A stretch of DNA of 52,178 nt from Polyangium jinanense (GCF_028435365.1 NZ_JAGTJJ010000069.1:1-52178), one strand, 5' to 3'; shown: positions 1 through 9,152, counted from the stretch's first letter. The notes: a model not told the origin generated them from the sequence alone. Numbers and translations: made by a program.

Positions 1-115
1 TCATCGACCCCGGGTCCAGCGCTTGCGCTGGTCCGGGTCCAGGGGCGGACAGCCCCTGGTGGGGCCTGGGGCAACGCCCCAGCTCAGCGCCTCCCCGATG
101 AGACCCATGCTCAGA
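1..115 (-). repeat. Dispersed palindromic element R1 (cut by window start)
   Basis: This is a half copy of the composite palindrome found at six other places in the window, lying in inverted orientation and cut by the window edge. It starts inside the TCGATGAACTGCGC/GCGCAGTTCATCGA hairpin and continues through the CCAGCGC/GCGCTGG hairpin, the GGGGC/GCCCC stems and the CTGGGGC/GCCCCAG stem. It ends near the terminal motif GATGAGACCCATGCT (97-111). Read on the minus strand it holds a 35-codon open frame from 108 to 1. Confidence 0.85.
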
Positions 116-175
116 TGGGGCGGTGAAGGAGGTCCAGACGCGACAGCCACGCGCGAGGCGAGTACCCTCCGCCGC

Positions 176-1669
176 ATGTCCGGTGCCGAGCTGCCGAGCT
201 CTCTCGACAAGCCCAAAGCTCCCCTGCCGTCCGACGACGATCCGCCCGCGGGCGCGCTCGAGCGGGTTGCGGCGCGGTTCACGGCGTGGGCCGAGCGGTG
301 GATCCCCGATGCGTTCGTGTTCGCGCTCGTGGCCACGTTCCTCGTCGTGATCGTTGCGTGGGTGAGCTTGTCGCAGAAGCGGGGCGCGGCGAGTGCGGCT
401 GCCGAGGTCGCGGCGATCTGGGGCGGCGGGTTCTGGGAGCTCATCCCGTTCACGCTGCAGATGGCGCTCGTCATCATCACGGGGTACGTCGTCGCGACGA
501 CGCGGCCGGTCTACCGGCTGATCCGCGCGCTCGCCTCCGTCCCGCGCTCGCCGCAGGTCGCGATCGCGTGGGTTGCGCTCTTCGCGATGCTGTCGTCGTG
601 GCTCAACTGGGGGTTTTCGCTGATCTTCAGCGCGATGCTCGCGAAGGAGACGGCGCGACGCGTGCGCGGCGTCGATTATCGCGCCGTTGCTGCGAGCGCG
701 TTCCTCGGGCTCGGGAGCATCTGGGCGCAGGGGCTCAGCGGGAGCGCGGCCCTGCAGATGGCGACGCCGAGCGCGATGCAGCCGGCGACACGCGCGATCG
801 TCGAGGCGGGCGGGAAAGTGCCGGGCGGCGTGATTCCGCTGTCGAGCACGATTTTCCTGTGGCAGAGCCTCGTGTCCGTCGTGGTCGAGATCGTGATCGT
901 GACGGCGCTCGTGTACCTCTACGCGCCTTCGGCTGCGCGGGCGCGGAGTGCTTCGGACCTCGGGATCGATCTCGGGCGTTCGCCGCTCGAAGCTGACGAG
1001 CCGCCGCGGAAGGCGACGCCGGGGGAGTGGCTCGAACATTCGCCCATCCCGAGCGTGCTTTTCGTGCTTCTTTCGGGCGCGTACCTCGTGGGGTACTTCG
1101 CGTCGAGCGGGCAGGGGCTCAATGCGCTGAACCTCAACACGGTGAACCTGATCTTCCTGACGCTCGGGGTGCTCCTGCATGGGACGCCGGCGCGGCTGAT
1201 GCGCGCGGTGAAGGAGGCGACGCCGGGCGTGTGGGGCGTGATCCTGCAGTTCCCGTTTTACGCGGGGATCGCGGCGCTGATCGTCAAGACGCACCTCAAT
1301 GAGGCAATCGCGGGGTTTTTCGTGGGGCTTTCGACGCCCCGGACGTATCCCGCGATCGTGGCGGTGTACTCGGCGGTGCTCGGGGTCTTCGTGCCGAGTG
1401 GGGGGTCGAAATGGGTGATCGAGGCGCCGTACGTGATGCAGGCGGCGCATGATCTGAAGGTGCACCTCGGGTGGATGGTGGCCGTCTACGATCTCGGCGA
1501 GGCGCTGGCGAACCTGGTGCAGCCGTTCTGGATGCTGCCGATCCTCGGCCTGTTTGGGCTGCGGGCGCGCGACGTGATGGGCTACACGTTCATCGTATTC
1601 CTCGTCCTGCTCCCCATTGTGCTGATCCTCGTGACGGTGCTCGGCGCGACCTTGCCGTATCCGCTCTGA
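176..1669 (+). CDS. atoE: Short-chain fatty acid transporter, AtoE family
   Basis: The protein has 497 residues and many hydrophobic segments. Its order of motifs matches the AtoE/short-chain fatty acyl transporter family: an N-terminal region with WAERWIPDAFVFALVATF, a membrane segment with WGGGFWELIPFTLQMAL, then SSWLNWGFSLIFSAMLA and a late FVPSGGSKWVIEAPY loop. Such proteins are inner-membrane permeases for short-chain fatty acids such as acetoacetate or butyrate. The open frame extends upstream into repeat R1, so the start was placed at the ATG at 176 (MSGAELP), the first start codon outside the repeat. A strong GAAGGAGGT lies at 125-133, too far upstream to serve this ATG. No partner CoA-transferase genes are visible beside it, so substrate is inferred from the family alone. 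Confidence 0.85.
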   Translation: MSGAELPSSLDKPKAPLPSDDDPPAGALERVAARFTAWAERWIPDAFVFALVATFLVVIVAWVSLSQKRGAASAAAEVAAIWGGGFWELIPFTLQMALVIITGYVVATTRPVYRLIRALASVPRSPQVAIAWVALFAMLSSWLNWGFSLIFSAMLAKETARRVRGVDYRAVAASAFLGLGSIWAQGLSGSAALQMATPSAMQPATRAIVEAGGKVPGGVIPLSSTIFLWQSLVSVVVEIVIVTALVYLYAPSAARARSASDLGIDLGRSPLEADEPPRKATPGEWLEHSPIPSVLFVLLSGAYLVGYFASSGQGLNALNLNTVNLIFLTLGVLLHGTPARLMRAVKEATPGVWGVILQFPFYAGIAALIVKTHLNEAIAGFFVGLSTPRTYPAIVAVYSAVLGVFVPSGGSKWVIEAPYVMQAAHDLKVHLGWMVAVYDLGEALANLVQPFWMLPILGLFGLRARDVMGYTFIVFLVLLPIVLILVTVLGATLPYPL

Positions 1670-1770
1670 ACGGGCACACGCGGCGCAACGCGGGACGTCA
1701 AAATCACGTTGAAATCTTGCGGTTTGTGATAACGTGCACGTTCTGCGGCTGCAGAATTGATCGCCGGTGA

Positions 1771-1914
1771 TTGCAGAATTGAGATGTGTGGGGGGCAGGG
1801 GGTACGTAAGTATTGGAAAGGGCGAAGTGATCCCATTGGCCCGCGGGTTGCTCCTAAGGATGGGCGAGCGCCTGCTCCGGTCCCCCCCCACCGTCGAGTA
1901 GGCGCTCTTTTTTT
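1771..1914 (+). ncRNA. Candidate small RNA, tandem copy A
   Basis: No convincing protein is present in the 1670-2150 gap. Two units there share the same architecture: TTGCA, then GATGTG 12 nt later, then an intrinsic terminator 83 nt after GATGTG. In copy A these lie at 1771, 1783 and 1866-1914. The terminator stem GAGCGCCTGCTC/GAGTAGGCGCTC is extended by CGGT/ACCG and closed by a loop of eight C, then followed by seven T. The motif TGCAGAATTGA occurs twice upstream (1750 and 1772). Identical spacing in two copies suggests a duplicated transcribed unit. The 5' end is unknown; a C-only loop could pair with G-rich ribosome binding sites, which is inference. Confidence 0.45.
1866..1914 (+). terminator. 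Intrinsic terminator of unit A
   Basis: A 12-bp stem (one G-T pair) continues as CGGT/ACCG around a loop of eight C and is followed directly by TTTTTTT. This is a textbook rho-independent terminator on the plus strand. Confidence 0.8.
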
Positions 1915-1992
1915 ATCCATCGCTCGCAATTGTAATCGGTATCGCCAATGTTTGGCCGGGGCGAGGACGCCTCGCACGGATGCAACGCATCC

Positions 1993-2140
1993 TTGCAACA
2001 TTGCGATGTGGGAAGGTCGATCCGACGCGGATCTTCGCGAATCAGGGGGCTCCCGAGGTTGGTATACGGGTTGCTCTCATCCCCCGCGAGCGCCTGCTCC
2101 GGTTCCCCCCCCCGCCGTCGAGTAGGCGCTTTTTCTTTTT
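1993..2140 (+). ncRNA. Candidate small RNA, tandem copy B
   Basis: This is the second copy of the unit. TTGCA is at 1993, GATGTG at 2005 and the terminator at 2088-2140, giving the same 12-nt and 83-nt spacings as copy A. The shared block before the terminator includes CGGGTTGCTC. The loop is nearly all C (about nine). The middle third differs strongly between the copies, as expected for paralogous RNAs with different targets or for relaxed spacers. It lies just 3' of the convergent phosphoesterase gene that ends at 2151. Confidence 0.45.
2088..2140 (+). terminator. Intrinsic terminator of unit B
   Basis: GAGCGCCTGCTC pairs with GAGTAGGCGCTT around a C-rich loop and is followed by TTTTCTTTTT. 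It repeats the terminator at 1866-1914 almost exactly. Confidence 0.75.
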
Positions 2141-2150
2141 GTTCGCGTGA

Positions 2151-3269
2151 TCAATCGACGCGAACGATGGCCACCTGCTCGATCACGCCGGGCGGGATGA
2201 CGTCGACCGTGAGGAAATGCCGGCCGATGCCATCCATCCGCTCCGGGATCGCGCCGCCGCCGCCCGTGATGTGCGCCGGGATGCCCGCGTTCTCGAAGGC
2301 GTAATACGAATGGATGTGCCCGTAAAACGTGAGATCGACCCCGCCCCGGGCGAGCTGCGAGAGGAGTTTGTCGGCCTCGGCACGGCTCGCAAACGAGCCG
2401 TTGCGTGAGCCGACCGGATCGATCGGCACGATGTGCATCGTGACGACGTGCAAGCGGTCGCGACTGCCCTCGAGCCAGCCGTCGAGCCACATGTAGACCA
2501 GCGGATCGAGCGTGGCGCTCGCCGAGTCGAGGAGCGTGAAGCGCACCCCGCGGAAATCGAAGGTGTAGTTTCCGCGGCCGAAATACTCGTGGTAGAGGTC
2601 GTCCCGCGTGCCGAGCTCGTGGTTGCCAAGCGTCGAGTAACAAGGGAAGGCGAGGGCTTTCATCTCGCGCTGGAAGGTCTCGAGCTGCTCCACCGTGCCC
2701 TGCGAGGTGAGATCGCCGCTGATGAGCGCAAAGCGGATCCCGGGCGTCGCGTTCATCTTCGTGTAGATGTCCTGGACGCCGTCGATGGCCTCCTGGACGT
2801 CCGCAAAGACGGCGAAGCGCCACGGCGTGAGCAAGGCCCGATCGGGCGCGCGGAGGGAGAGCGTGATCTCCTCGTTCGCCGGGAGCTCGAGGCGGAACGT
2901 ACGCTCCGTGGGGAAAGGCGTGCCTTCGATTTCGACGGCGAGGGGCGCGCCGGCCTTCGTTTCCGCGACGAGCTCCGCGTCGGGGAGGAGGTTTTCGATA
3001 CGAACGTTCCACGTGCCCCCGCCGGAGGCGCCCGTGGTCAGGCGGATCGAGAGCGTGGGCGCGGAGGCCCAGAGGTGAAGCTCGCGGGCGCCGAGGCGGC
3101 GAACGGCCGCGAGGCCTTCGGCGATCTCGACGCCGACGTCGCCCTGCGAGGCGCGGCCGACTTCGAGATCTCGGCGGGCCCGGCCCTCGGCGACGTCGAG
3201 GCAAGAGGCGAAGAGCGGCGCCGCGGAGGCGAGGAGGAGCGCGGCGAACAACGATTGCATGGGCTTCAC
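2151..3269 (-). CDS. Calcineurin-like metallophosphoesterase, exported
   Basis: The 372-residue protein carries the ordered metal-binding motifs of the calcineurin-like phosphoesterase fold: FADVQE, SGDLTSQG, LGNHEL, a middle VTMHIVP and YGHIHSYY. The first motif has Q where many members have H. The N-terminus is a signal peptide ending in LFASC, which could be a lipobox. An Ig-like or carbohydrate-binding-like region precedes the catalytic domain, roughly residues 50-165. The frame opens with a GTG at 3269 that overlaps the stop of the upstream gene (GTGA), which argues for translational coupling; an ATG at 3260 is the alternative. The substrate cannot be read from the sequence. Confidence 0.85.
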   Translation of the reverse strand: MKPMQSLFAALLLASAAPLFASCLDVAEGRARRDLEVGRASQGDVGVEIAEGLAAVRRLGARELHLWASAPTLSIRLTTGASGGGTWNVRIENLLPDAELVAETKAGAPLAVEIEGTPFPTERTFRLELPANEEITLSLRAPDRALLTPWRFAVFADVQEAIDGVQDIYTKMNATPGIRFALISGDLTSQGTVEQLETFQREMKALAFPCYSTLGNHELGTRDDLYHEYFGRGNYTFDFRGVRFTLLDSASATLDPLVYMWLDGWLEGSRDRLHVVTMHIVPIDPVGSRNGSFASRAEADKLLSQLARGGVDLTFYGHIHSYYAFENAGIPAHITGGGGAIPERMDGIGRHFLTVDVIPPGVIEQVAIVRVD

Positions 3270-4453
3270 GGGTTCCCTCCGTACCGAAAGAGGAGCGAGG
3301 CGCGGCCGACGAGCGCCGATCCGCCCTGCACGTCGAAGAACGCGCCCCAGCGGGGCGTGAAGAAGAGCCGGGTCTGGGCGCCGAAGTGCCCTGCGATGCC
3401 GCTGCCGAGGCCGGGGCTCTTGAACCCGCCGGCGAAGCCGTCGTGGCGGTGCTCGTAATAAGCCATGGCCTCGCCGCGCGGATATCCACTGTGGCCGAGG
3501 TACATGCCGAACGCCATGCGCGGGGTGAGGAGGTCGTTCGCCTCGACCCCGATGCCCGGATAACGATGCGCGGCATACGCGAGGCCGAGGCCGAGCTCGG
3601 CGAAGGAGCCGCGCAGCGTGGGGCCGACGCGGGCGAGATCGAGCCGGCCGAGGAGGTTCACCTCGCCCGTGGTGACGGAAAACCCCTCGGTGCCGTAGCT
3701 GTGGTTCGTCAAGGCGAACTCGACGTCGAGGTACGAGCCGTCGCGCGCGCGCTCGCTTCCGCTCGGGCGCGGGCCGAAGAAGCGATACGCGGCGGAGATG
3801 CGGGTGCGAGCGTTCGTGTCGTCGAGCGCGAAGAAGCCGAGCGCCGAGAGGCGAAACGAGCCCGCGCGGAGATCGGCGCCGGGCGTGAGGAAGGCGTTGT
3901 AGGCGAAGTTCGGGTCGTGGACGAACGTGACGCCGAGCTGGGTTTCGACCGAGGGAAGATAAACCGGGGGGCTGCCGGTGCCGCCCTCGGGCGCGAGGAC
4001 GCCGTAGACGTCGGCGAGGGCCGAGAGGAAAAAGAACGCAGCGCCGGTGACGGTGCCGAGGATGATCGGGCCGATGAACCTGCGGGTGGCGCCTGTCGCG
4101 GCCGCGCCGCCGAGCCCGGCGACGATGAGCCCGAGCCCGAGGCCCTCGGCGCCGAGGAGCACGAGGCCGGTGCGGGTATGGCCGAGGACGAGGTGTCCGG
4201 TGCCATGCACGAGCGCGCCGGGGACGAAGGATCCCGCGACGGCGAGGGCCTTGCGGGCGCTCGTGGGGGCGGGATTCGGTGAGGTCTTCGGAGCGGGAGG
4301 CGCGTCGTTTTTCGCGGCGGCCGGCGCGTCGGTTTTTCGGGGGGCGTCGTCGTCGGCGGCGGCGGGGCGCGTGGCAAGCAGGAGGAAGGCCGCGGCAGCG
4401 AGGGCCGGTCCGGGTATCGATGGCCGCCTCGTGGGCGCGATGAACGCTGTCAC
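3266..4453 (-). CDS. Exported hypothetical protein, possible outer-membrane barrel
   Basis: The 395-residue protein has an N-terminal signal sequence ending near RPAAADDD, a Lys/Ala/Pro-rich spacer, two hydrophobic Gly-rich segments around residues 75-150, and a C-terminal half with alternating short strands typical of an outer-membrane or surface beta structure. No catalytic motif is recognisable. It is the first gene of a two-gene unit: its stop overlaps the start of the exported phosphoesterase, so the two products probably act together at the cell envelope. The divergent neighbour is the lipoprotein at 4546. Confidence 0.6.
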   Translation of the reverse strand: MTAFIAPTRRPSIPGPALAAAAFLLLATRPAAADDDAPRKTDAPAAAKNDAPPAPKTSPNPAPTSARKALAVAGSFVPGALVHGTGHLVLGHTRTGLVLLGAEGLGLGLIVAGLGGAAATGATRRFIGPIILGTVTGAAFFFLSALADVYGVLAPEGGTGSPPVYLPSVETQLGVTFVHDPNFAYNAFLTPGADLRAGSFRLSALGFFALDDTNARTRISAAYRFFGPRPSGSERARDGSYLDVEFALTNHSYGTEGFSVTTGEVNLLGRLDLARVGPTLRGSFAELGLGLAYAAHRYPGIGVEANDLLTPRMAFGMYLGHSGYPRGEAMAYYEHRHDGFAGGFKSPGLGSGIAGHFGAQTRLFFTPRWGAFFDVQGGSALVGRASLLFRYGGNP

Positions 4454-4545
4454 GAAGGCGGAGCTTAGCTGAAAATCACGCTTGTATTTCCAGCCTGAAC
4501 GGCTGTTTAATGCTCGACCCGAGGCGTACCACCGCGAGGCCGTCC

Positions 4546-4884
4546 ATGAACCGGATGAAACAAGGGGCTCTGTATCTTTCGGCGCTGCTCCTTTTGGGGA
4601 TGGTCGCGGCGTGCGGCGAAGACGCGCCCGGGACGACGCCGGGATCCACGGCCGGCACAGGTGGCGGTGGCGGCACCGGAGGCGAAGGCGGCGCCGGCGG
4701 AAGGCCTCTCGTCCCGCCAGGGCCTCCCGGGAACGAGACCGTGAGCGCCGGCGACGTGCTGAAGAGCCCGAGGTACAAGATGGTCTTCACGCTCGGGCAG
4801 CCCACGCAGAACCAGTCGAAGACGACATCGCCCAGCTATCGGATGCAGGGCGGACTCATTGGAGCGAACGGGAGCTTGCCATGA
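4546..4884 (+). CDS. Small Gly-rich lipoprotein
   Basis: The 112-residue product has a signal peptide ending in a lipobox (LLGMVAAC), then a Thr/Gly linker, then a conserved-looking tail with [19 protein letters not shown] and [10 protein letters not shown]. It is likely anchored in a membrane and displays the short tail. The ATG at 4546 is preferred over 4510 because it gives a compact signal peptide; 4555 is also possible. Its stop overlaps the start of the collagen-like gene as ATGA, so the two are probably translated together. No known function is recognised. Confidence 0.65.
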   Translation: MNRMKQGALYLSALLLLGMVAACGEDAPGTTPGSTAGTGGGGGTGGEGGAGGRPLVPPGPPGNETVSAGDVLKSPRYKMVFTLGQPTQNQSKTTSPSYRMQGGLIGANGSLP

Positions 4885-6038
4885 GCAACGGGATGATCAC
4901 GCGTCTGATCTCGGCTTCGGCCTGCGCTCTCGCGCTCTCTGCCGGCGCCGTCGCCGCAGAGGCCGCGGTGCCGCAGACCATCACCCACCAGGGGCGGCTC
5001 TACGACGCCGACAATGCCCCGGTAAATGGCACGCTCAAGGTGAAGTTCGCCCTCTACGCCGATCCCGCGGCGGTCGACCCGATCTGGTCCGAGGCGCACG
5101 ACATCACGTTCGAAGAGGGGTATTTCTCGGCAAACCTCGGGACGCTCACGCCGTTCGAGAAGAACGTCTTCGACGGCTCGGTACGTTATCTCGGCGTGAC
5201 GGTCGGCGACGATCCCGAGATGACGCCGCGCGCTCCGGTGCAGAGCGTGCCGTACGCGATGGTCGCCGGGGACGCGATCGGCGATATCCACCCGACGTCG
5301 GTCTGGGTCGACGGGACGATCGTGATCGACGGGACGGGCAAGTGGGTCGGCGATCCGACGGGGCTCGTGGGTCCCGAGGGTCCGCAAGGTCCGGTCGGCG
5401 CGACGGGTCCGCAGGGTCCGAAGGGCGATACGGGCGCGACCGGCGCGAAAGGCACGACGGGCGCGACGGGCGCGACGGGTTCACAGGGGCCGAAGGGCGA
5501 GACCGGTGCGACGGGTCCAGAGGGGCCGAAGGGCGCGACGGGCGCGACGGGCGCCAAGGGCGCGACGGGCGATACGGGCCCGACAGGTCCGACGGGCCCG
5601 ACGGGCGCGACGGGCCCCAAGGGCGCGACGGGGGCCACGGGTGTCGTGTCGACGACGAGCCTCGACGCGCCGGGCATCACCGTGAACGGCAGCTCGCTCG
5701 CGTTCGCCTGGGCGGCGACGCCGGTCAGCGTGACCGTCGGGGCCGGGCAGCGGATCACGGGCTCGGCCGTGGCCATCCTCGGGACGAGCTCGGGCTCGGC
5801 CACGTCGGTGGGCTTCGGCCTGTGTTACCAGGCCGCAGGAGGCTCGATCATCACGTTCTACCCGGCCTCGTACACCATCACCGCGAGCATCTCGGCGCGC
5901 GCGCCGTTCGCCGCGGCGGGCACGGTGTCGGGCCTCGCGGCAGGAACGTACAACGTCGGGTTCTGCGTGCGAAACGTGTCGTCCACCGCGCTGAACTCGA
6001 ACGACGCGATCAACGGCTGGGTCATGGTGACCAACTGA
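4881..6038 (+). CDS. Secreted collagen-like repeat protein
   Basis: The 385-residue protein has a signal peptide, an N-terminal domain starting [20 protein letters not shown] that is common at the head of bacterial surface proteins, then about 90 residues of perfect Gly-X-Y repeats (nt 5370-5645) rich in GATG, GPKG and GPTG triplets. A C-terminal beta-rich domain follows (residues about 260-385). Gly-X-Y tracts of this kind form triple helices, so the product is probably a trimeric extracellular fibre with globular ends. It is coupled by ATGA overlap to the small lipoprotein upstream, which might serve as its anchor (inference). Confidence 0.8.
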   Translation: MSNGMITRLISASACALALSAGAVAAEAAVPQTITHQGRLYDADNAPVNGTLKVKFALYADPAAVDPIWSEAHDITFEEGYFSANLGTLTPFEKNVFDGSVRYLGVTVGDDPEMTPRAPVQSVPYAMVAGDAIGDIHPTSVWVDGTIVIDGTGKWVGDPTGLVGPEGPQGPVGATGPQGPKGDTGATGAKGTTGATGATGSQGPKGETGATGPEGPKGATGATGAKGATGDTGPTGPTGPTGATGPKGATGATGVVSTTSLDAPGITVNGSSLAFAWAATPVSVTVGAGQRITGSAVAILGTSSGSATSVGFGLCYQAAGGSIITFYPASYTITASISARAPFAAAGTVSGLAAGTYNVGFCVRNVSSTALNSNDAINGWVMVTN

Positions 6039-6060
6039 ACGACGGGCGTCCTCGTTCGTC

Positions 6061-7341
6061 GTGTCCATCCTTTCGCTCCTCGTCGAAACGGTCACGCGCG
6101 CGGCGCACGTCTTCGCTTTGGCGATCGCGCCGCCGCTCTTCGCGCCCGAGCCCGCGCCCGGCTCGATCACGGGCGCGCTTCTAGCGACCATCGTGCTCGC
6201 GGCCGTGGTCTTTGGCGCGCTCCGCCTCGCCGCCCGCGTCCGCTCGACCGAAGCGAGGATCGCCGCCGCCGCGCTCGTCCTCTCGGTCGTCGCTTCCCTC
6301 GTCGTCGGCGCGTACCTCCGCGGCCCCCGCGCGCCGCTCGGTCGCGGCGTGCTCTTCGTGGCCGTGCCGCTCTGGACCGGCCTCGCCGCGTGCGCCGCGA
6401 TCGTGGCTCCGCGCAGGAACGCGCGCCTCGTCGCGTTCGCCGTCGTGGCTCTCGGCCTCGTGCTCTTCGGCGCTTCGGCCGAGTGGCTCTTCTCGACGCG
6501 GCAAATGTGGTGGCAGACCGTGCTCCGCGACGGCGACGCGCGGCGCGCCCTCGACGTGATCATCGAGCCGCACGCGCGCGCGCGTGATCACGCCGCCGCG
6601 CTCGCGGTGGTCGATCGATGCCTCACGCTGAAGCCCGCGAGCTGCGCGTGCGCCTCGCGTCGCGCGTTCGTCGTGCTGCACCTGCGAGACCTCCCCCGCG
6701 CGCTCGAGGCCGCGCAGGCCGCCGCGACGCAGTGCCCGGCCGATCCGCTCGTGCATGCTGCACTTGCAGCAACGCTCGCGGCGAACGGCGAGGGGAAGCG
6801 GGCCGAGGAGGTCGCGCGCGCGGCGCTCGTGGACGGGAGCGAGCCGCTGCTCGAGTACGCGCTCGCGCTCGCGCTCGATCAGCAAGGCCTTTCGGCGGAG
6901 GCCGTCGCGCCCGCCCGGCGGGCGTACGAGGGCGGCGTCGGTCGCGACGCGGCGGTGCTGCTCGGCGCGCTGCTCATCCGCGAGAACGATCTCGACGGCG
7001 CGGAGAAGGTCCTCGCGCCGATCCCCAAGGAAGCGCCGAACGACGCGGAGGCGCTCTTCGATCTGGGGATCGTCGCGGACAAGAAGAACGATTACAACCG
7101 CGCCCGCGAGCGGTACCTCGCCGCGCTGCGCGCCGATCCAGGCCTCACGGCCGCGCGTCGGAACCTCGCGCTCCTGACGCTGCGCTTCGGCATCCTCGAA
7201 GAGGCGAAGCACCACGCGCGCAAGCTCGTCGACGCCACGCCCGGAAATGCGCAGAGCGTGGAGCTTTTGCGGCGCATCGAGCTCGCGGCCGTCGAACGGT
7301 CCGCGCGGCCGCCGGCGCCCGCACCCACACCCGCGCCCTGA
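6061..7341 (+). CDS. Membrane protein with C-terminal TPR repeats
   Basis: The 426-residue protein has several hydrophobic helices in the first 145 residues and then helical pairs with the A-x-x-A-L and P-x-x-A spacing of tetratricopeptide repeats, ending in a Pro/Ala tail. Clear TPR-like units include the segment around DAEALFDLGIVADKKNDYNR and the following RARERYLAALRADPG. Such proteins are scaffolds for multi-protein complexes at the inner membrane. The GTG start lies 22 nt after the collagen-like gene, so it may belong to the same transcript. The partner is unknown. Confidence 0.65.
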   Translation: MSILSLLVETVTRAAHVFALAIAPPLFAPEPAPGSITGALLATIVLAAVVFGALRLAARVRSTEARIAAAALVLSVVASLVVGAYLRGPRAPLGRGVLFVAVPLWTGLAACAAIVAPRRNARLVAFAVVALGLVLFGASAEWLFSTRQMWWQTVLRDGDARRALDVIIEPHARARDHAAALAVVDRCLTLKPASCACASRRAFVVLHLRDLPRALEAAQAAATQCPADPLVHAALAATLAANGEGKRAEEVARAALVDGSEPLLEYALALALDQQGLSAEAVAPARRAYEGGVGRDAAVLLGALLIRENDLDGAEKVLAPIPKEAPNDAEALFDLGIVADKKNDYNRARERYLAALRADPGLTAARRNLALLTLRFGILEEAKHHARKLVDATPGNAQSVELLRRIELAAVERSARPPAPAPTPAP

Positions 7342-7354
7342 CGCGCGGTCGGGC

Positions 7355-9109
7355 TCAGCGGTAGGGCCCGAGGTTTGTTGCGCCCGCGAGCGAGGCGACC
7401 GCGGCGGCGAACGCGTCGGCCGTGCCGAGCACCTCCTCGGGGTCCTGTACGAGCGGCAAGCGAATGCCGAGGCGGGTCTCTTCGAGCAAGGGCTCGCGTC
7501 CCGTGGCCTTCGTGAGCGTCTCGCGAAAGGAGGCCGGCAGATCACGCTCGGGCCGCGGCGACCAGAGCCGGCTCTCGGCTGGACGATCTTCCTCCCAGCG
7601 GTGATCGAGCGACATCACGATCCCGGCGCGGGAGAAGTTCTCGAGCGCGAGATCGCCGACCCGCAGGCGCGCGCCGCGCTCCTCGGCGAACTGCTGGAAG
7701 GCGGGCAGATACGGCGCGAGCGCGGTGGGCGGGGGCAATGCGGCGATCGCCTTCGCCAGGCGATGCGCGAGCATCTGCGCCCGCGCGAGGAACCGCTCGA
7801 GGCCCGAGACCTGGTAGACGCCGCCTTTCTGCACGACCACCGCGTGCTCGTCGTCGAGCGCCGCCTCGTCGAAGACGTCGAGCGCCTCGCGCACCTCGGC
7901 GTCGAGCAAGCTCGTCGCCTGCATGGGCTCGCGCGCCTGCACCGTGAAGCGCTTCGCGAGGCGCTTGTCGAGGCCGGGCAGCTTCGCGCCGAAATCGGTC
8001 CATCGCCGCTCGGCGAGGCGCAGATCGAGGCCCAGCGCGGGGAACGCGAGCTCGGCCACGACGCATGGCCCGAGCCCCTCGCGGTGCTCCTCGGTCACCT
8101 CGACGCGGATGCCACGCACGTCGAGGACGAGCACGGCCTGCTCGGGGTCGAAGTCGACGACCGTGGAGCCCGCGGCCCGGGCCGAATCGGCGACCGCGCG
8201 CCACACGGACAGATGGCGCTGTTTGCCGACGAGCGGCAGGCCCTTCGCGGACTTGCGCGGGCCTCTCTGGCGCTCGACGACGACGGGCACGCGCAGGGAG
8301 AGATCGCGGCCGAAGGCCACGACAGCCGTGACCTCGAGCGCATGATCGACGCGGATGAAGGGCGAATGGAACGTGGGCACGAGATCGGGCGGGATGCCGA
8401 TCCGGAACGGGATCGAGGCGCCCTCCTCGGGCGTGCCTTCGAAGAGCGTCCAGGTGCGTCGATCGATCTCGGCGGGGCCGGCGCTGCTGGTGACGAGCGC
8501 GGTTTCGACGACGCTCGTCGCCAGCTCGACACGCCGAAGCCTCCGATCCCCGAGGCCCGTGAACGCGACGGCGCCCGCGAGGGTGCCCAGGAGGGGCAAG
8601 CGTTGATCCTCGACGGAGAGCTCGATCACCGGGTCCTCACCGCGGTGCTCGCCTGCCTGGCTCGTGAACACGCGCGGCTCTGGGGGCGCGGCGCTCGTGG
8701 TCGGCACGCGTATCGGGATGACGTAGGCCTCGTGGCGATCGGGCCACCACGGGATGTGGACGTGGACCGAGAGCTCGTACTCGATCGTGGTGTATCCGCT
8801 GCGATAGGTGGGCGGGAGGTCCGGCGGGAGGGGGAAATCGATCGCCTGCTCCCAGGTCCCCGGCTGGAGGACGCCCGCGGGGAAACGCTTCCCGAGCCGC
8901 ACGATCTCGCGGCGATGGTATTTGCGGGTGGAGGTTTTTCCGTTGGAGGACGTGCGCCGATAACGCGACTCGCGGCCCACGAGCTCGACGTCGATCGCGT
9001 CGAAGGGCGTCTCGGTCTTGGCTTTCAGGTGAACGTGGACGCGGAGTCTCTCGCCGGCGCTCGGCTCGGCCGGGTCGAGGTAGACGGTGACGTCGGGGCG
9101 GCTGCGCAT
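7355..9109 (-). CDS. Arrestin/Spo0M-like beta-sandwich protein
   Basis: The 584-residue protein begins with VTVYLDPAEPSAGERLRVHV, followed by a Glu/Arg-rich strand region and LPPTYRSGYTTIEYELSV. This resembles the arrestin-like fold of Spo0M-type sporulation-control proteins and eukaryotic arrestin-domain proteins. A second similar sandwich spans roughly residues 150-280. The C-terminal half is predicted soluble with mixed strands and helices and has no known motif. No signal peptide is visible, so it is probably cytosolic. The TPR gene converges on it, with a 13-nt gap. Confidence 0.6.
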   Translation of the reverse strand: MRSRPDVTVYLDPAEPSAGERLRVHVHLKAKTETPFDAIDVELVGRESRYRRTSSNGKTSTRKYHRREIVRLGKRFPAGVLQPGTWEQAIDFPLPPDLPPTYRSGYTTIEYELSVHVHIPWWPDRHEAYVIPIRVPTTSAAPPEPRVFTSQAGEHRGEDPVIELSVEDQRLPLLGTLAGAVAFTGLGDRRLRRVELATSVVETALVTSSAGPAEIDRRTWTLFEGTPEEGASIPFRIGIPPDLVPTFHSPFIRVDHALEVTAVVAFGRDLSLRVPVVVERQRGPRKSAKGLPLVGKQRHLSVWRAVADSARAAGSTVVDFDPEQAVLVLDVRGIRVEVTEEHREGLGPCVVAELAFPALGLDLRLAERRWTDFGAKLPGLDKRLAKRFTVQAREPMQATSLLDAEVREALDVFDEAALDDEHAVVVQKGGVYQVSGLERFLARAQMLAHRLAKAIAALPPPTALAPYLPAFQQFAEERGARLRVGDLALENFSRAGIVMSLDHRWEEDRPAESRLWSPRPERDLPASFRETLTKATGREPLLEETRLGIRLPLVQDPEEVLGTADAFAAAVASLAGATNLGPYR

Positions 9110-9152
9110 CGGTGCGAGCCATCATCCACGAGGAGACGCCAGGGGCACAAGC

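Noticed and set aside
1..480. Minus-strand frame of 159 codons at the left edge
   Set aside because: It is read over the transporter gene in another frame and through repeat R1. Only its last 35 codons lie in the repeat.
1771..2140. Homologue of the myxobacterial small RNA Pxr
   Set aside because: I cannot recall enough of the Pxr sequence to compare, and its known range is mainly in the Myxococcus relatives. The candidates are described only as new RNAs.
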